A stretch of 64,000 nt of DNA from Pseudomonas monteilii (GTDB taxonomy: Bacteria; Pseudomonadota; Gammaproteobacteria; Pseudomonadales; Pseudomonadaceae), in assembly GCA_001534745.1 (NCBI GenBank), contig CP013997.1:3534001-3598000 (forward strand), written 5' to 3'. Under the pieces are notes generated by a model. The model saw only the letters and a program-made list of their open reading frames with translations, was not told where the DNA came from and did no database searches. Below, piece after piece: positions 1-10,973 of the stretch (positions within the stretch are counted from its first letter, which is position 1; the number at the start of each line of letters is the position of its first letter). The position numbers and the translations under genes are program-made.

Positions 1-108
1 GCACTGTGACATCTGTTCAAGCATGGTCTTGATGGCCAGCTCCACGTCTTTGGGGGACAGCAGACCCTGGTGGTTGACAATCCGATCGATCAGCTCCGAC
101 TTCGTCAT
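1..108 (-). CDS. ihfB: Integration host factor subunit beta, N-terminal part
   Basis: The gene runs off the left edge of the window, and only the first 36 codons are present. The protein begins [17 protein letters not shown], the typical start of the IHF beta subunit, a DNA-bending protein that works as a heterodimer with IHF alpha. The ATG at 108 is preceded by a GAAGGGA ribosome binding site. The order rpsA then ihfB is conserved in gammaproteobacteria, but here an acetyltransferase gene separates them. Confidence 0.93.
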   Translation of the reverse strand, partial: MTKSELIDRIVNHQGLLSPKDVELAIKTMLEQMSQC

Positions 109-251
109 GTTTTTCCCTTCGTTATCAAGCAGCTAGATCATTGCTCAATTGGTTGTAGCACGTCGCGCTGGATTTGAACAGGGTGATGCTTGACTTCGGG
201 AAAAAATCGAGTTTGAGCAGATTTCAGGATCGGGCCAGGTACCCGCTTGCG

Positions 252-821
252 TCAGACTGTATCCGCCTCACCATCGCGTCTGGGCCGGGTCTTGTAGATG
301 GCCCGGTGCTCGGTATAGACCACGGTGTCGTCCGGCACGTCCTTGTCCACGTAGGCCTGGGCGCCGATCATGACGTTGTTGCCGATGGTGATCTCACCGA
401 CGATGCAGGCGTTGGCACCAATGGTCACGTCATCGCCGATGCGGATGTGGCCGTTGATGTCCTTGGAGCCGATGGTGGTGTTCTGGCGCAGGCGCAGGTT
501 GCGGCCGATGATCGCCCGATGGGTGATCACGATGCCGATACGGTGCGAGAAGCAGATGCCGGGACCGATCTGGGCGGGCAGTCCGATGTCGATGTTGTGC
601 TCACGGATCAGGCGTCGATTGATGCGCTTGGCCCACTTGCGGTAATTGATCAGCCCACGCGGCTTGTTGTACAGGTACTGCGCGATCCTGAACCAGAACA
701 CATAGTGGTAGCGCTCCTTGGCCATCACCCGGTTGAACAGGGTGCTGAGCTTGGCGCTGCCATCTTCCTTGGTGGCGATTTCCTCGGTGAGGTAGGCGCG
801 CAGTTCTTTGAAATCTTTCAC
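252..821 (-). CDS. Hexapeptide-repeat acetyltransferase (serine acetyltransferase-like)
   Basis: This 189-residue protein probably transfers an acetyl group from acetyl-CoA to serine or to a sugar. Residues about 85-175 carry the left-handed beta-helix hexapeptide pattern (GPGICFSHRIGIVITH, then IGDDVTIGANACIVGE), with a histidine in the HRIG segment where CysE-like enzymes place their catalytic histidine. The N-terminal part resembles the helical region of CysE/WbbJ-type enzymes found in polysaccharide clusters. The start is a GTG with AAGGGA six bases upstream. It lies on the same strand as rpsA and ihfB, between them. The substrate cannot be read from sequence; O-antigen or capsule acetylation is an alternative to cysteine synthesis. 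Confidence 0.8.
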   Translation of the reverse strand: MKDFKELRAYLTEEIATKEDGSAKLSTLFNRVMAKERYHYVFWFRIAQYLYNKPRGLINYRKWAKRINRRLIREHNIDIGLPAQIGPGICFSHRIGIVITHRAIIGRNLRLRQNTTIGSKDINGHIRIGDDVTIGANACIVGEITIGNNVMIGAQAYVDKDVPDDTVVYTEHRAIYKTRPRRDGEADTV

Positions 822-903
822 GTCTCGTCCCTTGCAGGCTTCAGGGCGTCAGACGGCGCGTGGCCGTGACGAACCGGTACGGTCATGGGGTCAATCGATG
901 GAC

Positions 904-935
904 GAAAAAAAGGGCGACCGAAGTCGCCCTTTTCT
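904..935 (-). terminator. Rho-independent terminator of rpsA
   Basis: On the minus strand GGGCGAC-TTCG-GTCGCCC is followed by seven T residues. It lies just after the rpsA stop codon. The strand opposite also has a run of Ts, so it may work in both directions. Confidence 0.88.
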
Positions 936-949
936 TTCGCAAGCCGAAC

Positions 950-2629
950 TTAGTTCTGCTTGGCCATCGCTTCGCGCAGCAGCGCAGCCATGGTGGTGTC
1001 GCCAGTGCTTTCCGGAGCGTTGGTTTTCAGGCTCTGGATCGCTTCGCGCTCGTCAGCATCGTCCTTCGACTTGATGGACAGGCTGATGACGCGGCTCTTG
1101 CGGTCGACGCTGATGATCTTGGCTTCGATCTCTTCGCCTTCTTTCAGCACGTTGCGGGCGTCTTCAACGCGGTCGCGGCTGATTTCGGAGGCTTTGAGGG
1201 TCGCTTCGATGTCGTCGGCCAAGGTCACGATGGCGCCTTTGGCGTCAACTTCCTTGACGATGCCCTTGACGATGGCACCCTTGTCGTTCAGGGACACGAA
1301 GTTGGAGAACGGATCGTCTTCCAGCTGCTTGATGCCCAGGGAGATGCGCTCGCGCTCTGGGTCAACCGACAGGATGACGGTTTCCAGCTCGTCGCCCTTC
1401 TTGAAGCGACGCACGGCTTCTTCGCCGGCTTCGTTCCAGGAGATGTCGGACAGGTGAACCAGACCGTCGATGCCGCCTTCCAGACCAATGAAGATACCGA
1501 AATCGGTGATCGACTTGATGGTGCCGGAGATCTTGTCGCCCTTGTTGAACTGGCCAGAGAAGTCTTCCCATGGGTTCGACTTGCACTGCTTGATGCCCAG
1601 GGAGATACGACGACGCTCTTCGTCGATGTCCAGAACCATGACTTCCACTTCGTCGCCAACCTGAACGACTTTCGACGGGTGGATGTTCTTGTTGGTCCAG
1701 TCCATTTCGGACACGTGCACCAGGCCTTCAACGCCTTCTTCCAGCTCAGCGAAGCAGCCGTAGTCGGTCAGGTTGGTGACGCGTGCGGTGACGCGGGTGC
1801 CTTCTGGGTAACGTGCCTTGATAGCAACCCATGGGTCTTCGCCCAGTTGCTTCAGGCCCAGGGAAACACGGTTACGCTCGCGATCGTACTTCAGGACCTT
1901 GACGTCGATCTCGTCGCCAACGTTGACGATCTCGGACGGGTGCTTGATACGCTTCCAGGCCATGTCGGTGATGTGCAGCAGGCCGTCCACGCCGCCCAGG
2001 TCCACGAAGGCGCCGTAGTCGGTGAGGTTCTTGACGATACCCTTGACCTGCTGGCCTTCCTGCAGCGATTCCAGCAGCGCTTCGCGCTCTGCACTGTTCT
2101 CGGCTTCCAGGACGCTACGACGGGAAACGACAACGTTGTTGCGCTTCTGGTCCAGCTTGATGACCTTGAATTCCAGCTCTTTGCCTTCGAGGTGGGTGGT
2201 GTCGCGCACTGGGCGGACATCAACCAGGGAGCCCGGCAGGAACGCACGGATGCCGTTAACGTCGACCGTGAAGCCGCCCTTAACCTTACCGTTGATAACG
2301 CCCTTGACGACTTCTTCGGCAGCGAAAGCAGCTTCCAGAACGATCCAGCACTCGGCGCGCTTGGCTTTTTCACGGGACAGCTTGGTTTCGCCAAAGCCGT
2401 CTTCGACCGCGTCCAGCGCAACGTGAACTTCGTCACCGACCTTGATGGTCAGCTCGCCAGCTTCGTTGTAGAACTGCTCGAGCGGGATGACGCCCTCGGA
2501 CTTCAGGCCAGCGTGTACGGTAACCCAGTCGCCGTCGATGTCGACAACGATACCGGTGATGATCGCACCCGGCTGAAGATTGAGGGTTTTCAGGCTTTCT
2601 TCAAAGAGTTCTGCAAAGCTTTCGCTCAT
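950..2629 (-). CDS. rpsA: 30S ribosomal protein S1
   Basis: This 559-residue protein has six S1 (OB-fold) domains: two degenerate N-terminal ones that bind the ribosome, followed by four RNA-binding repeats, e.g. [20 protein letters not shown] and [16 protein letters not shown]. It brings mRNA to the 30S subunit. Length and start ([13 protein letters not shown]) match the Pseudomonas family. cmk lies upstream as in E. coli. The 126-nt leader between cmk and rpsA may hold the S1 autoregulatory target known in enterobacteria, but I cannot demonstrate that here. Confidence 0.98.
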   Translation of the reverse strand: MSESFAELFEESLKTLNLQPGAIITGIVVDIDGDWVTVHAGLKSEGVIPLEQFYNEAGELTIKVGDEVHVALDAVEDGFGETKLSREKAKRAECWIVLEAAFAAEEVVKGVINGKVKGGFTVDVNGIRAFLPGSLVDVRPVRDTTHLEGKELEFKVIKLDQKRNNVVVSRRSVLEAENSAEREALLESLQEGQQVKGIVKNLTDYGAFVDLGGVDGLLHITDMAWKRIKHPSEIVNVGDEIDVKVLKYDRERNRVSLGLKQLGEDPWVAIKARYPEGTRVTARVTNLTDYGCFAELEEGVEGLVHVSEMDWTNKNIHPSKVVQVGDEVEVMVLDIDEERRRISLGIKQCKSNPWEDFSGQFNKGDKISGTIKSITDFGIFIGLEGGIDGLVHLSDISWNEAGEEAVRRFKKGDELETVILSVDPERERISLGIKQLEDDPFSNFVSLNDKGAIVKGIVKEVDAKGAIVTLADDIEATLKASEISRDRVEDARNVLKEGEEIEAKIISVDRKSRVISLSIKSKDDADEREAIQSLKTNAPESTGDTTMAALLREAMAKQN

Positions 2630-2755
2630 TTTAATTCCTGTAGATTAGGGCGAGACAGACGCCCATCAGCCACATTCCAGACAATGTGGGTTTCGTTCAT
2701 GTAAAGGAAGGCCGACAGGACAGTGACTGGAGCCCCTGCCTGCCATTCCTGATGA

Positions 2756-3442
2756 TCAGAGCAGATCGCGCTGGGCGAGCTCGCTTCTGATCCGTTGCAA
2801 CACCTGCTCGATGGACAACTCGGTCGAGTCCAGCTGGATGGCATCGGCCGCCGGCTTGAGCGGGGCCACTGCACGCTGGGTATCACGCTCATCGCGTGCC
2901 TGTATCTCTTCCAGCAGACTCGACAGACTAACAGCTTCGCCCTTCCCCTTCAACTGCAGGAAACGACGACGTGCGCGTTCCTCGGCGCTGGCGGTCAGGA
3001 AGACCTTCAGCGGCGCGTCGGGGAACACCACGGTGCCCATGTCCCGCCCGTCGGCGATCAGCCCGGGGGCCTCGCGAAACGCGCGCTGACGCTGCAGCAA
3101 GGCTTCGCGTACCGCCGGCAGCGAGGCGACCAGGGAGGCGCCGGCACCGACCGTTTCGGTACGGATGACGTTGCTGACGTCTTCGCCTTCGAGAATGATC
3201 TGCTGGAGTTTACCGGGTTCGGCGGCGATGAACTGCACGTCCAGATGAGCGGCCAGCGCCTTGAGCAGTTCTTCGTTGGTCAGGTCCACGCCGTGGTTGC
3301 TGGCATTGAACGCCAGCAGACGGTACAGCGCGCCGGAATCCAGCAGTCGCCAGCCCAGTTCGCGCGCCAGCAGGCCCGCCACGGTGCCCTTGCCCGAGCC
3401 GCTCGGCCCGTCGATGGTAATGACCGGTGCCAAGGTGTTCAC
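2756..3442 (-). CDS. cmk: Cytidylate kinase
   Basis: Phosphorylates CMP and dCMP with ATP. The P-loop [15 protein letters not shown] is at residues about 8-22, followed by LDSGALYR and [13 protein letters not shown], all typical of the family. At 228 residues it has normal length. I chose the GTG at 3442, which overlaps the stop of the upstream tyrA-aroA gene as GTGA; a longer upstream frame would run into that gene and lacks similarity. Expression is probably coupled to aroA. Confidence 0.95.
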   Translation of the reverse strand: MNTLAPVITIDGPSGSGKGTVAGLLARELGWRLLDSGALYRLLAFNASNHGVDLTNEELLKALAAHLDVQFIAAEPGKLQQIILEGEDVSNVIRTETVGAGASLVASLPAVREALLQRQRAFREAPGLIADGRDMGTVVFPDAPLKVFLTASAEERARRRFLQLKGKGEAVSLSSLLEEIQARDERDTQRAVAPLKPAADAIQLDSTELSIEQVLQRIRSELAQRDLL

Positions 3443-5679
3443 GACTTGCCCTCTTCTGCCACACGGATGCCGACCTGCGCGCACAGGGCGAGGAAGTTGG
3501 GGAACGAGGTCGCGACGTTGGCGCAGTCATGAATGCGGATCGGCGCGCTGGCGCGCAGCGAGGCGACGCTGAAGGCCATGGCGATGCGGTGGTCACCGTG
3601 ACCGTGCACCTCGCCGCCGCCGATCTGGCCACCGTCGATGACGATGCCATCGGGCGTCGGCTCGCACTGCACGCCCAGGACCTTGAGGCCGTCGGCCATG
3701 ACCTGGATGCGGTCGGATTCCTTGACCCGCAGCTCTTCGGCGCCGCGCAGCACGGTACGGCCTTCGGCGCAGGCCGCGGCGACGAACAGCACGGGGAATT
3801 CGTCGATGGCCAGGGGCACGAGGTGCTCCGGGATGTCGATGCCCTTCAGGCGTGCGCCACGCACGCGCAGGTCGGCCACCGGCTCGCCGCCGACTTCACG
3901 CTGGTTTTCCAGTGTGATGTCGCCGCCCATCAGGCGCAGGATGTCGATGACACCGGTGCGGGTCGGGTTGATGCCGACATGCTCGAGCACCAGCTCCGAG
4001 CCTTCGGCGATCGACGCCGCCACCAGGAAGAACGCCGCCGAGGAGATGTCGGCCGGTACTTCGATGCGGGTGGCGGTCAGCGTGCCCCCGGCGCGCAGCG
4101 AGGCGACGGGGCCGTTGGATTCCACGGTGTAGCCGAAGCCGCGCAGCATGCGCTCGGTATGGTCGCGGGTCGGTGCGGGCTCGGTCACGGTGGTGACGCC
4201 TTCGGCGTACAGGCCGGCCAGCAGCAGGCAGGATTTGACCTGGGCGCTGGCCATCGGCAGCGTGTAGTCGAGCGCCTTGAGCGGCTGCCCGCCACGGATG
4301 GTCAGCGGCGGACGCCCGTCCGGGCCGGTCTCGATCACCGCCCCCATCTCACGCAGCGGGTTGGCGACACGGTTCATCGGACGCTTGGACAGCGACGCAT
4401 CGCCGGTCATGGTCACGTCGAACGGTTGCGCGGCCAGCAGGCCGGACAGCAGGCGCATCGAGGTGCCCGAATTGCCCAGGTAGATCGGCCCCGGTGGTGG
4501 CTTCAGGCCGTGCAGGCCGACACCGTGAATGGTCACGCGCCCCTGGCTGGGGCCTTCGATGACCACGCCCATGTCGCGGAAGGCCTGCAACGTGGCCAGG
4601 GCGTCCTCGCCCTCGAGGAACCCTTCGACTTCGGTCGTGCCTTCGGCCAGCGAGCCCAGCATGATCGAGCGGTGGGAAATCGATTTGTCGCCCGGAACGC
4701 GGATCCGTCCGCTCAGGCGGCCACCCGGTTGGGCCAGGAAAATCAAGTCGTTGGCGTTCATAGCGTCCACATAGGCCCGGCGGGCCAGGATTGTGCTGAA
4801 GTGCTCGCGGGCCACCTGTGCGCGGGTGAATACCCCCAGCAACTGGTGCCCGTCCCCTGAATCGACCGCGTCGCGCAAGGCGTCGAGGTCACTGCGATAC
4901 GTGTCCAGCGTGCGTAGCACGGCCTCGCGGTTGGCGAGGAAGATATCGTGCCACATGGTCGGATCGCTGCCGGCGATCCGGGTGAAGTCGCGGAAACCTC
5001 CCGCAGCGTAGCGGAAGATCTCCAGGTTTTCGTCGCGCTTGGCCAGCGAGTCCACCAGACCGAAGGCCAGCAGGTGCGGCAGGTGGCTGGTGGCAGCCAG
5101 GACTTCGTCGTGGCGCTCCACGGCCATGTGCTCGACGTCGGCCTCGAGGGCGCGCCAGAGGCGGTCCACGACAGCCAGGGCGTCGGCGTCGGTTTCCGGC
5201 AGCGGCGTGAGGATCACCTTGTGACGGCGGTACAGCTCGGCGTTGGAGGCCTCCACGCCGCTCTGCTCGGAGCCGGCGATCGGGTGCCCGGGCACGAAGC
5301 GCGACAGGCGATCGCCCAGTACGGCACGCGCGGCGCGCACTACGTTGCCCTTGGCGCTGCCAGCGTCGGTGAGCACGGCTGCGCCCAGGTCGAGGGCGGC
5401 GAGCTTGGCCAGGAGGGTTTCCATGGCCAGGATCGGCACGGCGAGCTGGATCACGTCGGCACCGACGCAGGCCGCAGCCAGGTCGTCCTCGCAGCGATCG
5501 ACCACGCCCAGCTCGACGGCCTTCTGTCGCGAACGCGGGTCGAGGTCGACGCCCACTACTTCGCGGCACAGACCGCTCTGGCGGATACCCTTGGCGAAAG
5601 AGCCGCCGATCAGGCCGAGGCCGATGACCACCAGGCGGCCGATGGGCGGGGTAGGTTTGTTCGTGACTGCATCAACCAC
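3439..5679 (-). CDS. aroA: Bifunctional prephenate dehydrogenase / EPSP synthase (TyrA-AroA fusion)
   Basis: A 746-residue fusion. Residues about 1-300 are an arogenate/prephenate dehydrogenase with the NAD site [15 protein letters not shown] and the conserved PGHPIAGSE segment. From about residue 306 it is 5-enolpyruvylshikimate-3-phosphate synthase, with [18 protein letters not shown] and the motif around LRVKESDR. It thus makes tyrosine precursors and the shikimate-pathway EPSP. I chose the GTG at 5679, which gives the 746 residues I recall for the P. putida homologue; the upstream extension is REP-derived sequence. This fusion is characteristic of Pseudomonas. It follows pheA after a REP-containing gap. 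Confidence 0.95.
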   Translation of the reverse strand: MVDAVTNKPTPPIGRLVVIGLGLIGGSFAKGIRQSGLCREVVGVDLDPRSRQKAVELGVVDRCEDDLAAACVGADVIQLAVPILAMETLLAKLAALDLGAAVLTDAGSAKGNVVRAARAVLGDRLSRFVPGHPIAGSEQSGVEASNAELYRRHKVILTPLPETDADALAVVDRLWRALEADVEHMAVERHDEVLAATSHLPHLLAFGLVDSLAKRDENLEIFRYAAGGFRDFTRIAGSDPTMWHDIFLANREAVLRTLDTYRSDLDALRDAVDSGDGHQLLGVFTRAQVAREHFSTILARRAYVDAMNANDLIFLAQPGGRLSGRIRVPGDKSISHRSIMLGSLAEGTTEVEGFLEGEDALATLQAFRDMGVVIEGPSQGRVTIHGVGLHGLKPPPGPIYLGNSGTSMRLLSGLLAAQPFDVTMTGDASLSKRPMNRVANPLREMGAVIETGPDGRPPLTIRGGQPLKALDYTLPMASAQVKSCLLLAGLYAEGVTTVTEPAPTRDHTERMLRGFGYTVESNGPVASLRAGGTLTATRIEVPADISSAAFFLVAASIAEGSELVLEHVGINPTRTGVIDILRLMGGDITLENQREVGGEPVADLRVRGARLKGIDIPEHLVPLAIDEFPVLFVAAACAEGRTVLRGAEELRVKESDRIQVMADGLKVLGVQCEPTPDGIVIDGGQIGGGEVHGHGDHRIAMAFSVASLRASAPIRIHDCANVATSFPNFLALCAQVGIRVAEEGKS

Positions 5680-5730
5680 AAGTGTGGGCCCTGTGTAGTA
5701 CGGCGGTTTTTGCGGAGTTTGTGGGGCCGC

Positions 5731-5863
5731 GTTGCGGCCCATCGCGGCCGGTCCGGCGATCCGGCAGGGGCCGCTCCTACAGGTCGAGCCCGCAACACCC
5801 TTTTCGAAGGTGAGCGCAATCACTTTGTAGGAGCGGCCCCTGTGCCGCGATAGGCCGCACAGC
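5731..5863. repeat. Pair of REP palindromes between pheA and tyrA-aroA
   Basis: Two inverted copies of the Pseudomonas REP core (ggggccgctcctacag and its complement gtaggagcggcccctg) lie inside an operon-like gap. The left copy is the longer 'ccggtccggcgatccggcagg' style variant. Such pairs can stabilise upstream mRNA or attenuate downstream expression. Confidence 0.8.
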
Positions 5864-5891
5864 GACCTCACAGCCTCTGAATGTCAACGGC

Positions 5892-6986
5892 TCAAAGCAC
5901 CGCCTTCGGATACGACCCCAGCACCTTCAACCCCACGGCTTCCTGGCTGATCTGCTCCAGTACGGCCTTGATCAGCGGGTCGCGGTGGTGGCCGACGAAG
6001 TCGATGAAGAACACGTAGGTCCACTTGCCGCTGCGCGAAGGCCGGGTCTCGATGCGGGTCAGGTCGATGTCGTTCTGGTGGAACGGCACCAGCAGCTCGT
6101 GCAAGGCCCCGGGCTTGTTGCTCATGGAGACGATGATCGAGGTCTTGTCGTCGCCGGTCGGTGGCACTTCCTGGTTGCCGATCATCAGGAACCGCGTGGA
6201 GTTGTCCGGGCGGTCCTCGATCTTCTCGGCCAGGCGCTCCAGACCATACAGGTTGGCCGCCATGTCGCCGGCGATCGCCGCCGAGTTCCACTCGCCCTTG
6301 ACCCGCTTGGCCGCCTCGGCATTGCTCGACACGGCGATACGCTCGACGTTCGGGTAATGCGCGTCCAGCCACTTGCGGCACTGGGCCAGGGACTGGGCGT
6401 GGGAGTAGATGCGGGTGATGCTGTTGGTCTTGGTGTTCTCGCCCACCAGCAGGTGATGGTGGATACGCAGCTCGACTTCGCCACAGATGACCATGTCGTG
6501 CTCGAGGAAGCTGTCCAGGGTGTGGCTCACGGCGCCCTCGGTGGAGTTCTCCACCGGCACCACACCGAAGTTGACGGCACCGGCCGCCACTTCACGGAAC
6601 ACTTCGTCGATGGCCGCCATGGGCCGGCTGACCACGGCGTGGCCGAAGTGCTTCATGGCCGCGGCCTGGGTGAAGGTGCCCTCAGGGCCGAGGTAGGCGA
6701 CCTTGAGCGGCTCTTCCAGGGCCAGGCAGGACGACATGATCTCGCGGAACAACCGGGCCATTTCTTCGTTGCCCAATGGGCCACGGTTACGCTCCATGAC
6801 CCGTTTGAGCACCTGGGCCTCGCGCTCGGGCCGGTAGAACACCGGCTTCTCGCCTTCGGCCAGGGTCGCGGTCTTGACCCGCGCCACTTCCTGGGCGCAG
6901 CGGGCGCGCTCGCTGATCAGCTCGAGGATCTTCTCGTCGAGGCTGTCGATGCGGACCCGCAGCGCCTTGAGTTCCTGCTCGGACAT
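5892..6986 (-). CDS. pheA: P-protein: chorismate mutase / prephenate dehydratase
   Basis: This 364-residue bifunctional enzyme converts chorismate to prephenate and then to phenylpyruvate. Residues 1-90 are an AroQ chorismate mutase helix bundle (LRVRIDSLDEKILELISERA). Residues about 95-275 are the dehydratase domain (AYLGPEGTFTQAA, VPVENSTEGAVSHTLD). The end is an ACT regulatory domain with NKPGALHELL and an ESRP-like segment (IETRPSRSGKW) expected to bind phenylalanine. The ATG overlaps the serC stop as TGATG, indicating translational coupling. Confidence 0.97.
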   Translation of the reverse strand: MSEQELKALRVRIDSLDEKILELISERARCAQEVARVKTATLAEGEKPVFYRPEREAQVLKRVMERNRGPLGNEEMARLFREIMSSCLALEEPLKVAYLGPEGTFTQAAAMKHFGHAVVSRPMAAIDEVFREVAAGAVNFGVVPVENSTEGAVSHTLDSFLEHDMVICGEVELRIHHHLLVGENTKTNSITRIYSHAQSLAQCRKWLDAHYPNVERIAVSSNAEAAKRVKGEWNSAAIAGDMAANLYGLERLAEKIEDRPDNSTRFLMIGNQEVPPTGDDKTSIIVSMSNKPGALHELLVPFHQNDIDLTRIETRPSRSGKWTYVFFIDFVGHHRDPLIKAVLEQISQEAVGLKVLGSYPKAVL

Positions 6987-8071
6987 CAGGCGTGCTCCTT
7001 CTCGAATTCACTCATGTAGGCGATCAGTGCCTCGACCGCATCCATCCCCAGGGCGTTGTAGATCGACGCGCGCATGCCGCCCACCGAACGGTGCCCCTTG
7101 AGGTTGAGCAGGCCACGGGCGTCGGCGCCCGCCAGGAAGGTCTTGTCCAGGCGCTCGTCGGCCAGGCGGAACGGCACGTTCATCCACGACCGGGCGCTGG
7201 TGCTGATCGGGTTGCTGTAGAAGGCGCTGGCATCGATGAAGCCGTAGAGACGGTCCTTCTTCGCCCGGTTGCGCGCTTCCATGGCCTCGACGCCGCCCTG
7301 CTCCTTGAGCCACTCGAAGACCAGGCCGGAGAGGTACCAGGAGTAGCTCGCCGGGGTGTTGTACATCGAGCCGTTGTCGGCCGAGATCTTGTAGTCGAGC
7401 ATGGTCGGGCAGCTGCTGCGGGCATGGCCGAGCAGGTCTTCGCGCACGATCACCACCACCAGGCCGCTGGGGCCGATGTTCTTCTGCGCGCCAGCGTAGA
7501 TCAGGCCGAACTGCGAGACGTCGATGCTGCGCGAGAGGATGTCCGAGGACATGTCCACCACCAGCGGCACGTCGCCGGTCTGCGGCACCCAGTCGAACTG
7601 CAGGCCGCCGATGGTCTCGTTGGAAGCGTAGTGGACATAGGCCGCGTTCTGGCTCAACTGCCATTCGTTCTGCCCGGGAATGGCCTGGTAATCGTAGGCC
7701 TTGGCGCTGGCCGCGACGTTGACGTGGCCGAAACGGCTGGCCTCGTCGACAGCCTTCTTCGACCAGATGCCGGTGTCGATGTAGTCGGCCGTGCCGCCTT
7801 CAGGCATCAGGTTCAGCGGAATCTGTGCGAACTGCTGGCTGGCACCGCCCTGGAGGAACAGCACCTTGTAGTTGGACGGGATGCTGAGCAGGTCGCGCAG
7901 GTCCTGCTCGGCCTTCTCGGCGATGGCCACGTAGTCGTCGCTGCGATGGCTCATCTCCATCACCGACAACCCCTTGCCGCGCCAGTCGAGCAGCTCGTCC
8001 TGGGCACGCCGCAGGACCGCTTCGGGAAGCGCGGCCGGGCCTGCGCAGAAGTTAAAGGCTCGTTTGCTCAC
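6986..8071 (-). CDS. serC: Phosphoserine aminotransferase
   Basis: PLP enzyme of serine and pyridoxine synthesis, 361 residues from the GTG at 8071 (protein SKRAFNFCAGPAALPE). An in-frame ATG at 8077 would add two residues, and the choice is uncertain. LFLQGGASQQFAQIPLNL and the lysine motif YAGAQKNIGPSG, where the lysine binds PLP, identify the family. Placement between gyrA and pheA is the standard Pseudomonas order. Confidence 0.96.
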   Translation of the reverse strand: MSKRAFNFCAGPAALPEAVLRRAQDELLDWRGKGLSVMEMSHRSDDYVAIAEKAEQDLRDLLSIPSNYKVLFLQGGASQQFAQIPLNLMPEGGTADYIDTGIWSKKAVDEASRFGHVNVAASAKAYDYQAIPGQNEWQLSQNAAYVHYASNETIGGLQFDWVPQTGDVPLVVDMSSDILSRSIDVSQFGLIYAGAQKNIGPSGLVVVIVREDLLGHARSSCPTMLDYKISADNGSMYNTPASYSWYLSGLVFEWLKEQGGVEAMEARNRAKKDRLYGFIDASAFYSNPISTSARSWMNVPFRLADERLDKTFLAGADARGLLNLKGHRSVGGMRASIYNALGMDAVEALIAYMSEFEKEHA

Positions 8072-8167
8072 ATCCACTCTCGCTCTGCCTACCTAAATAG
8101 AACACACCGTGACCGCTGCTCGTCCGCAAGGCAGCGCTGCAGCGGTCATGCCAGCTGTAGTAATCGA

Positions 8168-8191
8168 ACGGGGCAACCTTGGTTGCCCCGT
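8168..8191 (-). terminator. Hairpin after gyrA
   Basis: A near-perfect inverted repeat (ACGGGGCAACC-TT-GGTTGCCCCGT) sits between the gyrA stop and the serC start. The T-tract on the minus strand is poor (TTCGATTAC), so it may be a partial terminator or attenuator rather than a full stop. Confidence 0.6.
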
Positions 8192-8207
8192 CCGGGTTTG
8201 TCGCCTG

Positions 8208-10973
8208 TTACTCCTGCGGGGCCTGCTCGGCGTCCGCTGCCTCGTCGTCTTCTCCGGCCACGAGGTCGGCCGCGTCGTCCAGCGCCTCGTCGTCGAGCAG
8301 CGCGTCGAGCTCTTCCTCGGCCGGTTCCTGGATACGCTCCAGGCCCACCAGGGTCTCGTCGCTGGCCAGCTTGATCAGCGTCACACCCTGGGTGTTACGG
8401 CCCAGGCTGGACACTTCGCCGACGCGGGTGCGGACCAGGGTGCCCTGGTCGGAGATCAGCATGATCTCTTCGCCCAGGTGCACCTGGATGGCGCCGACCA
8501 GGTTGCCGTTGCGGCCCTTGGTGCCCATGGCGATCACGCCCTGGCCACCGCGGCCGCGACGCGGGAACTTCGACAGCGGCGTGCGCTTGCCGAAGCCGCG
8601 CTCGGAGGCGGTGAGGATCTGCGCACCGGACTCGGGGATCAGCATGGAGATGACCTCCTGGCCCTTGCCCAGCTTCATGCCGCGCACGCCGCGCGCGGTA
8701 CGGCCCATCTCGCGGACCATGCCTTCGGCGAAGCGAATGACCTTGCCGGCGCTGGAGAACATCATGACTTCCTTGGCGCCGTCGGTGATGGCCGCGGCGA
8801 TCAGGGTGTCGCCTTCCTTGAGCTTCAGGGCGATCAGGCCGTTGGAGCGCGGACGGGCGAACTGCACCAGCGGGGTCTTCTTGACCGTGCCGCCCGCGGT
8901 GGCCATGAAGATGTAGGCACCGGTCGGCTCGGCGACCAGCTCGGGGGTGTCTTCTTCGTCGACGTCCTCGGGCTCGATCACTTCACCTTCGAGGACGGTG
9001 TCGTCGACCTCTTCCAGTTCTTCGTCGAGGTCGGCGCTCTGCTGCAGGGCTTCCAGGTCGATCTGCAGCATGGCGGTGATGCGCTCACCCTCCTCCAGCG
9101 GCAGCAGGTTGACCAGCGGACGCCCACGGGCGGCGCGGGAGGCTTCCGGGATCTCGTAGGTCTTCTTCCAGTACACCTTGCCCTTGCTGGAGAACAGCAG
9201 CAGCGTGGCGTGGCTGTTGGCGACCAGCAGGTGCTCGATGAAGTCCTCGTCCTTGACGCCACTGGCCGACTTGCCCTTGCCGCCGCGGCGCTGGGCCTGG
9301 TAGGACGACAGTGGCTGGGTCTTGGCGTAGCCGCCGTGGGAGATGGTCACCACGCGCTCTTCCTCGGGGATCATGTCGCCCAGGCTGAGGTCGTGGCGCG
9401 CATCGAGGATTTCGGTGCGGCGCGCATCGCCGTATTCGGCGCGGATGGCTTCGAGCTCTTCGCGGATCACTTCCATCAGGCGCTGGGCGCTGTTCAGGAT
9501 GCGGATCAGCTCGCCGATCTGCTCGAGGATCTCCTGGTACTCGGCCAGCAGCTTCTCGTGCTCCAGGCCGGTCAGGCGGTGCAGGCGCAGGTCGAGGATG
9601 GCCTGGGCCTGTTCGGGCGACAGGTAGTAGCGACCGTCGCGCAGGCCGTATTGCGCGTCGAGGTTTTCCGGACGGCAGGATTCGGCACCCGCACGCTCGA
9701 CCATGACCTGCACGGCGTTGGATTCCCACGGCGTGCCGATCAGGGCTTCCTTGGCTTCGGACGGCGTCGGCGAGGCCTTGATCAGCGCGATGACCGGGTC
9801 GATGTTGGACAGCGCCACCGCCTGGCCTTCGAGGATGTGGCCACGCTCGCGGGCCTTGCGCAGCTCGAAGACCGTACGACGGGTCACCACTTCACGGCGG
9901 TGACGGACGAAGGCTTCGAGCAGGTCCTTGAGGTTGAGCAGGCGTGGACGGCCGTCGATCAGGGCCACCACGTTGATGCCGAAGACGCTCTGCAGCTGGG
10001 TCTGGGCATACAGGTTGTTGAGCACCACTTCCGGCACTTCGCCACGGCGCAGCTCGATGACCACGCGCATGCCGTCCTTGTCGGACTCGTCGCGCAGCTC
10101 GGTGATGCCTTCGAGCTTCTTGTCCTTGACCAGCTCGGCGATCTTCTCGATCAGACGCGCCTTGTTCAGCTGGTAGGGCAGCTCGGTGATGACGATCTGC
10201 TGGCGGCCGCCGACCTTGTCGATGTCCTCGACCTCGGAGCGTGCACGCATGTAGATGCGCCCGCGACCGGTGCGGTAGGCCTCGATGATGCCCTGGCGGC
10301 CGTTGATCAGGCCGGCGGTGGGGAAGTCCGGGCCCGGGATGAACTGCATCAGCTCATCGACCGTGATCTCGGGGTTGTCGATCAGCGCCAGGCAGCCATC
10401 GATCACTTCGCCCAGGTTGTGCGGCGGAATGTTGGTGGCCATGCCCACGGCGATGCCGCTGGAGCCGTTGACCAGCAGGTTGGGGATGCGCGTGGGCATG
10501 ACCGCCGGGATCTGCTCGGTGCCGTCGTAGTTGGGCACCCAGTCGACGGTCTCCTTGTGCAGGTCGGCCAGCAGCTCGTGGGCCAGCTTGGACATGCGCA
10601 CTTCGGTGTATCGCATGGCCGCGGCGTTGTCGCCGTCGACCGAACCGAAGTTGCCCTGGCCGTCGACCAGCAGGTAGCGCAGCGAGAACGGCTGCGCCAT
10701 GCGCACGATGGTGTCGTAGACCGCGGTATCACCGTGGGGGTGGTACTTACCGATCACGTCACCGACCACGCGGGCGGATTTCTTGTAGGGTTTGTTCCAG
10801 TCGTTGCCCAGCTCGCTCATCGCAAACAGAACGCGACGATGCACGGGCTTCAAGCCATCACGCGCATCGGGCAGTGCCCGCCCGACAATGACGCTCATCG
10901 CGTAGTCGAGGTAAGACTGTCTCAGTTCGTCTTCGATATTGACCGGGAGGATTTCTTTGGCCAGTTCGCCCAT
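8208..10973 (-). CDS. gyrA: DNA gyrase subunit A
   Basis: This 921-residue ATP-dependent type II topoisomerase subunit introduces negative supercoils together with GyrB. The breakage-reunion domain holds the active-site tyrosine in [11 protein letters not shown]. The quinolone region reads [17 protein letters not shown], i.e. threonine and aspartate at the positions equivalent to E. coli 83 and 87, the usual susceptible Pseudomonas state. The C-terminal part has the beta-pinwheel and the GyrA box QRRGGKG, then an acidic tail. The ATG at 10973 is chosen because [20 protein letters not shown] is the family start. Confidence 0.98.
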   Translation of the reverse strand: MGELAKEILPVNIEDELRQSYLDYAMSVIVGRALPDARDGLKPVHRRVLFAMSELGNDWNKPYKKSARVVGDVIGKYHPHGDTAVYDTIVRMAQPFSLRYLLVDGQGNFGSVDGDNAAAMRYTEVRMSKLAHELLADLHKETVDWVPNYDGTEQIPAVMPTRIPNLLVNGSSGIAVGMATNIPPHNLGEVIDGCLALIDNPEITVDELMQFIPGPDFPTAGLINGRQGIIEAYRTGRGRIYMRARSEVEDIDKVGGRQQIVITELPYQLNKARLIEKIAELVKDKKLEGITELRDESDKDGMRVVIELRRGEVPEVVLNNLYAQTQLQSVFGINVVALIDGRPRLLNLKDLLEAFVRHRREVVTRRTVFELRKARERGHILEGQAVALSNIDPVIALIKASPTPSEAKEALIGTPWESNAVQVMVERAGAESCRPENLDAQYGLRDGRYYLSPEQAQAILDLRLHRLTGLEHEKLLAEYQEILEQIGELIRILNSAQRLMEVIREELEAIRAEYGDARRTEILDARHDLSLGDMIPEEERVVTISHGGYAKTQPLSSYQAQRRGGKGKSASGVKDEDFIEHLLVANSHATLLLFSSKGKVYWKKTYEIPEASRAARGRPLVNLLPLEEGERITAMLQIDLEALQQSADLDEELEEVDDTVLEGEVIEPEDVDEEDTPELVAEPTGAYIFMATAGGTVKKTPLVQFARPRSNGLIALKLKEGDTLIAAAITDGAKEVMMFSSAGKVIRFAEGMVREMGRTARGVRGMKLGKGQEVISMLIPESGAQILTASERGFGKRTPLSKFPRRGRGGQGVIAMGTKGRNGNLVGAIQVHLGEEIMLISDQGTLVRTRVGEVSSLGRNTQGVTLIKLASDETLVGLERIQEPAEEELDALLDDEALDDAADLVAGEDDEAADAEQAPQE

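Noticed and set aside
860..2704. 614-codon open frame on the plus strand opposite rpsA
   Set aside because: It is antisense to a certain gene; high GC codon bias opens the opposite frame, and the protein has no recognisable fold or start context.
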